Below the pieces are notes generated by a model. It was not told the origin of the DNA, searched no databases, and was given only the letters and a program-made list of their open reading frames with translations. The position numbers and the translations under genes are program-made. A DNA stretch of 12,859 nt from JBBKXP01 sp038251315 (lineage in GTDB: Bacteria > Pseudomonadota > Alphaproteobacteria > Rhodobacterales > Rhodobacteraceae), in NCBI GenBank assembly GCA_038251315.1, contig JBBSBK010000101.1, positions 1-12,859 of the forward strand. The letters run 5' to 3'. Positions 6,864 through 12,859 of this stretch are shown one piece after another (positions within the stretch are counted from its first letter, which is position 1; each line of letters opens with the position of its first letter).

Positions 6864-6982
6864 TTTTCCATAGCGGGCTTTAAGTGAGACGCGGCGCCGA
6901 TTCCGTCCGTGTGCAGGTGTCGATCCACGGTCTGTTCAAATTGCGAAGTAACGCAAACGCACACGCAACATGGAGATTTGAA

Positions 6983-8221
6983 ATGAAGATTGTGATCAGA
7001 CGGGCCGTGGTCGGGGGGGTTTTCGTCCTGGCCGCCGCTGCATCCAGTGCCTTTGCCGAGACGACACTTAACGCCCTGTTCATGTCGCAGTCGGCTTACA
7101 GCGAGGCTGACGTTCGCGCCATGACCGACGAATTCACGGCGGCAAACCCGGACGTGACGGTGAACCTCGAATTCGTGCCCTACGAGGGTCTGCGCGACAA
7201 GACCATCCTCGCCCAAGGGTCGGGCAGCGGCTATGACGTCGTCCTGTTCGACGTGATCTGGCCGGCTGAATATGCTGAAAACGGAATCCTTCTGGACGTG
7301 ACCGACCGGGTGACCGCGGATATGACGGCAGGCGTGCTGCCGGGCGCATGGACCACGGTCGATTACAACGGCGCGCATTATGGCATGCCTTGGATTCTGG
7401 ACACCAAGTATCTGTTCTACAACAAGGATATTCTGGCCCAAGCCGGGATCGCCGCACCGCCGAAAACCTGGGAGGAACTGACCCAGCAGGCGCAGATCAT
7501 CAAGGACATGGGCCTGCTCGACACCCCCATCGTCTGGAGCTGGGCGCAGGCAGAAGCGGTGATTTGCGATTATACCACGCTGGTCTCGGCCTATGAGGGC
7601 AGCTTTCTGACCGACGGCGCGCCCTCGTTCCAGACGGGCGGTGGCCTTGATGCACTGAACTATATGGTCGACAGCTATAATGCCGGGCTGACCAATCCCA
7701 ACTCCAAAGAGTTTCTGGAAGAAGACGTTCGCCGCGTGTTCCAGAACGGCGAGGCCGCTTTTGCCCTGAACTGGACCTATATGTACAACCTTGCGAACGA
7801 TCCGGCCGAAAGCAAGGTCGCAGGCAATGTCGGCGTCGTCCCGGCACCGGGCGTGGCGGGCAAGTCCGAGGTTTCGGCGATGAACGGCTCGATGGGGCTG
7901 GGCGTCACCGCAACAAGCCAGCACCCCGATGAGGCGTGGAAGCTGGTCGAATACCTGACCTCGCAGCCGGTGCAGAACAAATATGCAAGGCTAAGCCTGC
8001 CGATCTGGGCATCGTCCTACGACGATCCAGCCATCACGGCAGGACAGGAAGAACTGATCGCCGCGGCCAAGGTGGGTCTGGCGGCGATGTATCCGCGCCC
8101 GACAACGCCAAACTATCAGGAACTGTCGGTCGCATTGCAGCAGGCCATTCAAGAAGCGCTGCTTGGGCAAGCCACGCCGCAGGATGCCTTGGCGACAGCC
8201 GCGGAAAACAGCGGTATCTGA
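6983..8221 (+). CDS. periplasmic sugar-binding protein of an ABC transporter (family 1, CUT1 type)
   Basis: This 412-residue extracellular solute-binding protein captures the substrate in the periplasm and delivers it to the two permeases encoded next. A Sec signal peptide is clear: MKIVIRR, a hydrophobic core, then SSAFA with cleavage after residue 25 (AFA/ET). There is no lipobox Cys. The mature part has features of family 1 sugar-binding proteins: MTDEFTAANPDVTVNLEFVP, GSGYDVVLFDVIWPAEYAENG, YGMPWILDTKYLFYNKDIL, PPKTWEEL, FQNGEAAFALNWTYMY and SQHPDEAWKLVEYLTS. The ATG at 6983 is fixed by GGAG seven bases upstream and by the signal peptide. An in-frame start at 6884 would destroy the export signal. 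It is the first gene of the operon, and a strong hairpin follows it. The ligand cannot be read from the sequence; the downstream kinase and SIS enzyme suggest an amino-sugar or Amadori-type sugar. Confidence 0.93.
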   Translation: MKIVIRRAVVGGVFVLAAAASSAFAETTLNALFMSQSAYSEADVRAMTDEFTAANPDVTVNLEFVPYEGLRDKTILAQGSGSGYDVVLFDVIWPAEYAENGILLDVTDRVTADMTAGVLPGAWTTVDYNGAHYGMPWILDTKYLFYNKDILAQAGIAAPPKTWEELTQQAQIIKDMGLLDTPIVWSWAQAEAVICDYTTLVSAYEGSFLTDGAPSFQTGGGLDALNYMVDSYNAGLTNPNSKEFLEEDVRRVFQNGEAAFALNWTYMYNLANDPAESKVAGNVGVVPAPGVAGKSEVSAMNGSMGLGVTATSQHPDEAWKLVEYLTSQPVQNKYARLSLPIWASSYDDPAITAGQEELIAAAKVGLAAMYPRPTTPNYQELSVALQQAIQEALLGQATPQDALATAAENSGI

Positions 8222-8230
8222 AACCCCGTT

Positions 8231-8258
8231 CATCCGGGCGGTTTCCCCCGCCCGGATG
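8231..8258 (+). terminator. strong intercistronic hairpin after the binding-protein gene
   Basis: CATCCGGGCGG (8231-8241) and CCGCCCGGATG (8248-8258) form a perfect 11-base-pair GC-rich stem with the loop TTTCCC. There is no T-run after it, so it is not a standard intrinsic terminator. At this position in many ABC operons such hairpins protect the 3' end of the binding-protein message or reduce read-through. That would give more binding protein than permease, which is inferred here. Confidence 0.65.
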
Positions 8259-8286
8259 ACACTGTGTGATTCCAAGGACATATCCC

Positions 8287-9171
8287 ATGTCGCGCACCTG
8301 GCTTACCACACGGGCGTGGCTGCTCATGCTGCCGCTGTTGGCCGTGATGGTTGGCGTCATCGGCTGGCCGCTGGCCGAAACCGTGCGGCTGTCCTTTACC
8401 GATGCCAAGCTGATCGGTTCGGGCGGTGACTATGTGGGTTTTGCCAACTATGCCAAGATGCTGTCAGGCGCTGCGTTCCAGAAAACGCTGTGGACGACGC
8501 TGTGGTTTGCGCTCTCCTCGGTGACCATCGAAATGGTGGTCGGGGTGCTGGCGGCCCTGCTTTTGAACCAGCGGTTCTATGGCCGGACCCTGTTGCGCGC
8601 GATGATGATCCTGCCCTGGGCCCTGCCCACGGTGGTAAACGCAACCTTGTGGCGGTTGATCTACAACCCCGAATACGGTGCGGCAAATGCGGCGCTGATG
8701 CAGATCGGCCTGATCGACAGTTATCGGTCGTGGCTGGGTGAACCGGGCAGCGCGATGTGGGCGATCATTCTGGCGGATGCGTGGAAAAACTTTCCGCTGG
8801 TCACGCTGATTGCGCTTGCAGCGCTTCAGGCGGTGCCGCGTGACACGATCGCGGCCTCGCTGGTGGATGGCGCCGGGGCGTTCCAGCGTTTCCGCCATGT
8901 GACGCTGCCGCATCTGGTCGGGCCGCTGATGGTGGCGCTGGTGCTGCGCACGATCGAGGCTTTCAAGGTGTTCGATATCATCTGGATCATGACACGCGGC
9001 GGCCCTGCCAACACCACGCGGACCCTGTCGATCCTTGTCTATCAGGAAGGGTTTTCGTTTCAACGCGCCGGATCGGGGGCATCGCTGGCGCTGATCGTCA
9101 CCTTGATCGTCAGCGTACTGGCGCTGACCTATGGCATGCTGCTGCGCAAATCCGCAGGGAGCACGGTCTGA
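8287..9171 (+). CDS. sugar ABC transporter permease, MalF/UgpA type
   Basis: This 294-residue inner-membrane permease has a family-typical length and about six hydrophobic segments. The first spans residues 11-30 and the last about 270-288. The cytoplasmic EAA loop that docks on the ATPase is at residues 189-210 (AASLVDGAGAFQRFRHVTLP). Other MalF-class markers are ILPWALPTVVNATLWRLIYN and WIMTRGGPANTT. I chose the ATG at 8287 because AAGGA lies eight bases upstream. A GTG at 8266 is in frame, but it would include that ribosome site. Its stop codon shares a base with the ATG of the second permease (TGATG), so the two are translationally coupled. It forms the heterodimeric channel with that permease. 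Confidence 0.94.
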   Translation: MSRTWLTTRAWLLMLPLLAVMVGVIGWPLAETVRLSFTDAKLIGSGGDYVGFANYAKMLSGAAFQKTLWTTLWFALSSVTIEMVVGVLAALLLNQRFYGRTLLRAMMILPWALPTVVNATLWRLIYNPEYGAANAALMQIGLIDSYRSWLGEPGSAMWAIILADAWKNFPLVTLIALAALQAVPRDTIAASLVDGAGAFQRFRHVTLPHLVGPLMVALVLRTIEAFKVFDIIWIMTRGGPANTTRTLSILVYQEGFSFQRAGSGASLALIVTLIVSVLALTYGMLLRKSAGSTV

Positions 9172-10016
9172 TGGAACGCCAAAGCCCGCTTGCAAAGATC
9201 CTGATCCATCTGGCCGCGCTGTGCCTTGCGGCGGTCATCATCGCGCCGGTCCTGTGGCTGTTCGTGATGAGCATTTCACCCGCCGCAGGTCTGTCGGCCC
9301 GCCCGTTGCAATGGTGGCCCGCCGAGGTCGACTGGTCGCGATATGCAACGCTGCTGTCACGGGTCGAAAACAGCGCCGGGGCGGCGGTCACCACGTCGCT
9401 GGCCAACAGTGTGATGGTGGCCGGGATGGCGACATTGGCTGCAATCGTTTTGGCGGTGCCGGCAGGATGGGCCGTATCACGCACGCCTTCGGTCGGCTGG
9501 TCCCTGAATGCGGTGATCGCGACCTACATGCTGCCGCCCGTAGCACTTGCCGTGCCGCTCTATATGGCGCTGGCCAAGCTGGGAATGTTGAACAGCGTCT
9601 TCAGTCTGGCCTTGGTCTATCTGACCATCCTCGCCCCTTTTACCACCTGGCTGATGAAGTCCGGTTTTGACGGTATCCCCCGCGAGATCGAGGCGGCGGC
9701 GATGATCGACGGGGCCAACCTGTGGCAGACCTTGCGCATCATCACCCTGCCGCTTGCGTTGCCCACCATCGCGACGGCCGTGCTGTTTGCCTTTCTGCTG
9801 GCATGGGACGAGTTCTTTTATGCGCTTCTTTTCACCTCTGACCTGCGCGCCAAAACCCTGACGGTGGCCATCGCCGACATCGCAGGGGGGCGGGTTTCCG
9901 ACTATGGCATGATCGCAACGGCAGGCGTTATCGCCGCCATGCCGCCGGTGCTGATCGGGTTACTGATGCAACGTGCCCTGATCTCCGGGCTGACAAGTGG
10001 CGGCGTCAAAGGATGA
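9171..10016 (+). CDS. sugar ABC transporter permease, MalG/UgpE type
   Basis: This 281-residue second permease is of the MalG class. An N-terminal membrane segment (about residues 15-35) is followed by a periplasmic stretch with RPLQWWPAEVDWSRYATLL, then further membrane segments. AGWAVSRTP, YMLPPVALAVPLYM and LAPFTTWLMKSGFDGIPREI precede the EAA loop EAAAMIDGANLWQTLRIITLP at about residues 174-194. The later segment LLAWDEFFYALLFTSD is the usual MalG-type WNEF-like motif with Asp in place of Asn. The ATG at 9171 overlaps the previous stop codon, and a GGAG lies about nine bases upstream. The end overlaps an ATGA at 10013, immediately before the SIS gene. Together with the MalF-type permease it would carry the substrate across the inner membrane. 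Confidence 0.94.
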   Translation: MERQSPLAKILIHLAALCLAAVIIAPVLWLFVMSISPAAGLSARPLQWWPAEVDWSRYATLLSRVENSAGAAVTTSLANSVMVAGMATLAAIVLAVPAGWAVSRTPSVGWSLNAVIATYMLPPVALAVPLYMALAKLGMLNSVFSLALVYLTILAPFTTWLMKSGFDGIPREIEAAAMIDGANLWQTLRIITLPLALPTIATAVLFAFLLAWDEFFYALLFTSDLRAKTLTVAIADIAGGRVSDYGMIATAGVIAAMPPVLIGLLMQRALISGLTSGGVKG

Positions 10017-10018
10017 CC

Positions 10019-11035
10019 ATGACCAAAGTACATACCAAACCGGCCGGCCTGATTGCGATCGACCGCGAAATGGCACGCCAGCACAGCGATGCACTGGCCT
10101 CGTTCGATCAGGCCAAGACGCAGGCACAGGCACTGGCGGATGCGATCCGGCGAACCGGTCGTCTGCTGATGCTGGGCATGGGCGGATCACATGCCGTGGC
10201 GCGGACGGTCGAGCCGCTGTATCGCGATCTGGGGATCGACGCACTGGCCCTGCCCCTGTCCGAACAGCTTGGCGCACCGCTGCCGCTGACGGGACGGACG
10301 GTGCTGGTCACCTCGCAATCAGGCGAAAGCGCCGAAGTCATCCGCTGGTTCGATACAACTGACCGGCCGGCGGATGTGTTTGGCATGACGCTCGAGGGTG
10401 GCTCTTCCTTGGCTGGGCTGGTTCCATCTTTGGTGGGGCATGGCGGCACCGAACATGCCTTTGCCGCCACCCGCAGCCTGACCGTCACGCTGGCGCTGCA
10501 TCTGGCTGTGTTGGCGGCACTTGGTGTCGATGCGGCCCCGGCACGGGAAGCCCTTGGCGCACCGGAACAGCCGGATGTCGCACCGGCCTTGGCCGCTTTG
10601 GCAGGCGTGCAAGGCGTCGTGACCTCGGGACGGCGACTGCACGGCGTGGCCGAGGCGCTGGCGCTTGGCCTGACCGAACTGTCGCGGCGGCCCTGTTTCT
10701 CGCTGGAAGGCGGACAGTTGCGGCATGGGCCGATGGAAATGCTGGGGCCAGACCTTGGCGTGATCCTGTTTCGCGGCGATGATCCGACCGCGCCCTTGGT
10801 CACCGCGATGGCACAATCGGTGGCGCAGACCGGCGCGCCTCTGGTTCTGTTCGACGCCTCGGGACTGGTCCCTGTGCACGGCGCGATTTCCATCCCCTTT
10901 ACCAAAGTGTCGGGCCTTGCCGCCGTATTCGCCATGCTGCCGACGGCACAGCGGCTGATGATCGGCTTTGCCGCCGCGCGTGTTGCAGATGCGGGCACGC
11001 CCTTGCGGTCGTCCAAAATCACCAGGACCGAATGA
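10019..11035 (+). CDS. double-SIS-domain sugar-phosphate isomerase/deglycase-like protein (GlmS C-terminal, FrlB/AgaS-like)
   Basis: This 338-residue cytoplasmic protein has two SIS domains and no glutaminase domain, so it is not a full GlmS. The first SIS domain (about residues 40-165) has LGMGGSHAVA and VTSQSGESAEVI; the second (about 195-320) has TSGRRLHGVAEALALGLTEL and GGQLRHGPMEML. The C-terminus, TPLRSSKITRTE, resembles the closing lid of GlmS-type isomerases. Family members isomerise or cleave amino-sugar phosphates; examples are FrlB (fructoselysine-6-phosphate deglycase) and AgaS (galactosamine-6-phosphate). In GlmS the catalytic segment is GELKHGP, and here the Glu position is Gln (Q233), which argues against GlmS-type isomerisation. 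I chose the ATG at 10019 because AAAGG stands six bases upstream; an ATG at 10013 overlaps the permease stop (ATGA) and would add two residues. The PfkB kinase gene follows immediately, suggesting kinase then SIS enzyme as consecutive steps. The substrate is unproven. Confidence 0.87.
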   Translation: MTKVHTKPAGLIAIDREMARQHSDALASFDQAKTQAQALADAIRRTGRLLMLGMGGSHAVARTVEPLYRDLGIDALALPLSEQLGAPLPLTGRTVLVTSQSGESAEVIRWFDTTDRPADVFGMTLEGGSSLAGLVPSLVGHGGTEHAFAATRSLTVTLALHLAVLAALGVDAAPAREALGAPEQPDVAPALAALAGVQGVVTSGRRLHGVAEALALGLTELSRRPCFSLEGGQLRHGPMEMLGPDLGVILFRGDDPTAPLVTAMAQSVAQTGAPLVLFDASGLVPVHGAISIPFTKVSGLAAVFAMLPTAQRLMIGFAAARVADAGTPLRSSKITRTE

Positions 11036-11959
11036 ATGCGCGCACTTGCCGTCGTTGGAAACGTCAATGTCGATCTGATTCTTGGACCGGTTGCGCCTTG
11101 GCCGCAGCCGGGAACCGAAGTCATCGTCGCGCATGACGATCTGCGCGTTGGCGGTGCGGCCGGGAATACGGCCTTGGTCTGGCAGGCGAATGGGTTGGCT
11201 TTCCAGTGCGCTGCGAACATCGGGGCAGACATGTTTGGCGATTGGCTTGCTGCCGCCTTTCCGCACCACGCACCGCATTGGCCGGTCAGCGCACGCCGCA
11301 CGACCGTGTCAGTCGGCGTGACCCACCCGGACGGCGAGCGCACTTTTTTCACCACCGACGGCCATCTGCGCGACATGACGGCGCCCGGCGTTCTGGGCGC
11401 AATGGACGGACCTTCGTTGCGCGGCGGCGTGCTGCTGCTGTGCGGCACCTTCATCACCGACGCGCTGGCGGCGGGTTATGAGGAGATCTTTGACTGGGCC
11501 GACAGCTTTGGCATTGCTGTGGCCCTTGATACCGGCTGGCCCCCGCAGGGCTGGACCGAGGTTACGCGTGCGCAGACCCTCGCAAGCCTGGCCCGCAGTC
11601 AGATCGCCCTTTTGAACGAGGTCGAGGCGACAAGTCTGACCCAAACCGCCGATGTCGAGGCCGCTGCGATGGCCTTGCGCCAATCCATGCCGCGCGATGC
11701 CTTGGTCGTCATCAAGCGCGGCGCAGCGGGTGCGCTGGGGATCGACGCCACGGGGCAATTCCACCACGTCGCGGCCCAACCCGTGCAGGTGCTCGATACC
11801 ATCGGCGCGGGTGACATCTTTAACGCGGGGTTTCTTGCCGCTGACGCCCTTGGGCTGCCCCTGCCCGATTGCCTGCGCCAAGGCGTTGACGCCGCGACGC
11901 GCGCAATTTCGACGCATCCAAGGCAATATAGGCCGATTGCGCCGGGGCTGACCGCATGA
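11036..11959 (+). CDS. PfkB-family carbohydrate kinase
   Basis: This 307-residue ribokinase-type cytoplasmic kinase transfers phosphate from ATP to a sugar hydroxyl. It starts ALAVVGNVNVDLILG and carries the first PfkB signature GGAAGNTA at residues 39-46. LNEVEA is at 193-198, VIKRGAAGALG at 225-235, and the second signature DTIGAGDIFNAGF at 254-266 with catalytic Asp260. The ATG directly follows the SIS gene stop codon (TGA then ATG, no gap), with AGGA nine bases upstream. Its end overlaps the ATPase gene by ATGA. Position between the SIS enzyme and the transporter ATPase implies it phosphorylates the imported sugar. Fructoselysine 6-kinase (FrlD), ribokinase, fructokinase and KDG kinase are all in this superfamily, and sequence alone does not choose between them. 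Confidence 0.92.
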   Translation: MRALAVVGNVNVDLILGPVAPWPQPGTEVIVAHDDLRVGGAAGNTALVWQANGLAFQCAANIGADMFGDWLAAAFPHHAPHWPVSARRTTVSVGVTHPDGERTFFTTDGHLRDMTAPGVLGAMDGPSLRGGVLLLCGTFITDALAAGYEEIFDWADSFGIAVALDTGWPPQGWTEVTRAQTLASLARSQIALLNEVEATSLTQTADVEAAAMALRQSMPRDALVVIKRGAAGALGIDATGQFHHVAAQPVQVLDTIGAGDIFNAGFLAADALGLPLPDCLRQGVDAATRAISTHPRQYRPIAPGLTA

Positions 11960-12859
11960 GCACGCTGACCATCGACAACATCCACAAGGCTTATGGCGAT
12001 ATTCAGGCGCTCAAAGGCATCGACATCGCGCTGGATAGTGGCGCGTTCCTTGTGCTGCTGGGTGCCTCTGGCTGCGGAAAATCGACCCTGCTGAACATCA
12101 TCGCTGGGCTTGCCGAACCCAGCGGCGGCGACATCAGCATCGACGGACGCTCGATCATCGGGGTGCACCCAAAGGACCGGGACATCGCGATGGTGTTCCA
12201 GTCCTACGCGCTTTATCCCAACCTGACGGTCCGCCGGAACATCGGGTTCGGGCTGGAAATGCGCAAAGTGCCCAAAGCCGAACGCGATCAGGCGGTTCTC
12301 GATGCGGCGCGACTGCTCCAGATCGAGCCGCTTTTGGATCGCAAGCCCAGCCAACTGTCGGGCGGCCAACGCCAGCGCGTCGCCATCGGGCGCGCCTTGG
12401 TGCGAAACCCAAAGATTTTCCTGTTCGATGAACCTTTGTCCAATCTGGACGCCAAGCTGCGGATGGAAATGCGGACGGAACTGAAACGGCTGCACCAGAT
12501 GCTGAAAACCACGGTCGTCTACGTCACACATGATCAGATCGAGGCGATGACGCTGGCCACCCTCATTGCGATCATGCGCAATGGCCGGATCGAACAGTTC
12601 GACACGCCCGAAGGCATCTATCAGCGACCCGCAACGACCTATGTCGCGACGTTTGTCGGCGCGCCGCCGATGAACATGCTTGCCGCAACCTGGAACCCGG
12701 ACGGCCTGCAGATTGACGGTGCGGATGTGATCCTGCCGATCGCACGGCCACATGCGGCCAAAGCCGCAAAAATCACGCTCGGTATCCGGGCCGAGGCGCT
12801 GCATGACAGTGCCGAAGGCTACGCCATTCCGCTGGTGATCGAGGTTGCAGAACTGACCG
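11956..12859 (+). CDS. sugar ABC transporter ATPase, MalK/UgpC type (truncated by right edge)
   Basis: The visible 301 residues contain a full nucleotide-binding domain and the start of the C-terminal regulatory/TOBE region; complete homologues are about 330-370 residues. Walker A is GASGCGKST (36-44), the Q-loop Gln is Q82, the ABC signature LSGGQ is at 134-138, Walker B is IFLFDE (154-159), the D-loop SNLD follows, and the switch His is H192 in THDQ. VFQSYALYPNLTVRRNIGFGL and FVGAPPMNML are typical of the CUT1 ATPases that work with MalFG-type permeases. In the segment after the H-loop, MTLATLIAIMRNG, the usual Asp-Arg is replaced by Thr-Leu; this is outside the catalytic motifs. The ATG at 11956 overlaps the kinase stop (ATGA). 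It energises the transporter encoded upstream in the same operon. Confidence 0.95.
   Translation, partial: MSTLTIDNIHKAYGDIQALKGIDIALDSGAFLVLLGASGCGKSTLLNIIAGLAEPSGGDISIDGRSIIGVHPKDRDIAMVFQSYALYPNLTVRRNIGFGLEMRKVPKAERDQAVLDAARLLQIEPLLDRKPSQLSGGQRQRVAIGRALVRNPKIFLFDEPLSNLDAKLRMEMRTELKRLHQMLKTTVVYVTHDQIEAMTLATLIAIMRNGRIEQFDTPEGIYQRPATTYVATFVGAPPMNMLAATWNPDGLQIDGADVILPIARPHAAKAAKITLGIRAEALHDSAEGYAIPLVIEVAELT

Larger units (their letters stand above)
6566..6982. other. intergenic region upstream of the sugar-transport operon
   Basis: About 415 bases between the methylase remnant and the binding-protein gene. I see no conserved protein. One very short open frame (TTG 6580 to 6663) follows an AAGGAG but codes for only 27 residues that I cannot place. 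GGACC-G-GGTCC at 6669-6679 is a short palindrome. The right part holds the operon promoter and its palindrome (listed separately), then a leader of about 110 bases with no obvious riboswitch fold. Confidence 0.5.

Noticed and set aside
6884..6982. Upstream start for the binding-protein gene at 6884
   Set aside because: It would place 33 extra residues before an excellent signal peptide, and the GGAG ribosome site belongs to the ATG at 6983.
10108..11457. Long minus-strand frames opposite the SIS and kinase genes, and opposite the kinase and ATPase genes (11599-12804)
   Set aside because: Ser/Arg/Pro- or Arg/Gln-rich translations without motifs, opposed to genes with complete signatures.
1..12859. 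CRISPR array, rRNA, tRNA, intact insertion sequence or riboswitch
   Set aside because: Reading both strands I found no regularly spaced direct repeats, no RNA gene signatures, no intact transposase and no convincing aptamer. This was done by eye and is not a substitute for covariance-model searches.

Overview
The window reads as chromosomal DNA of a high-GC alphaproteobacterium. Protein similarity, codon use and the gene combination point to the Rhodobacterales (roseobacter/Paracoccus type), but this is inferred from protein character; no rRNA gene is present to settle it. Both ends cut through genes. The left end truncates the C-terminal part of a 5-oxoprolinase, and the right end truncates the C-terminus of an ABC ATPase.

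Left third (about 1-5.7 kb): surface-polysaccharide genes plus one unexpected partner. On the minus strand rfbD (dTDP-4-dehydrorhamnose reductase), rfbA (glucose-1-phosphate thymidylyltransferase) and the N-terminal 200 residues of a hydantoinase/5-oxoprolinase lie head to tail with very small gaps. Divergent from rfbD, on the plus strand, is kdsD/kpsF (arabinose-5-phosphate isomerase, the first step to KDO), with a recognisable sigma70-type promoter whose -35 box overlaps an inverted repeat. Convergent with kdsD is a full-length membrane-anchored UDP-sugar 4,6-dehydratase of the CapD/WbpM/PglF (FlaA1) family. Together these supply dTDP-rhamnose, KDO and deoxy-amino sugars for LPS, capsule or O-antigen. 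rfbB and rfbC are not next to rfbD/rfbA here.

Middle (about 5.6-7.0 kb): a gene-poor stretch with no intact gene that I recognise. It holds the remains of a phage-type ParB-domain/DNA-methyltransferase gene, recognisable in two reading frames and missing its N-terminus, its catalytic core and its C-terminus. It also holds several inverted repeats and, at its right end, a clear promoter (TTGACG-17-TACGAT) with a palindrome placed exactly in the spacer.

Right half (6983 to the end): one tightly packed plus-strand operon. The order is periplasmic sugar-binding protein, MalF-type permease, MalG-type permease, double-SIS sugar-phosphate isomerase/deglycase-like protein, PfkB-family sugar kinase, and MalK/UgpC-type ATPase. 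After the hairpin that follows the binding-protein gene, all junctions overlap or lie within a few bases. The combination of a transporter with a PfkB kinase and a SIS-domain enzyme resembles the logic of fructoselysine (frl) and amino-sugar catabolism: import, phosphorylate, then cleave or isomerise. The operon is therefore proposed to take up and degrade an amino-sugar or Amadori-type compound. The substrate is an inference.
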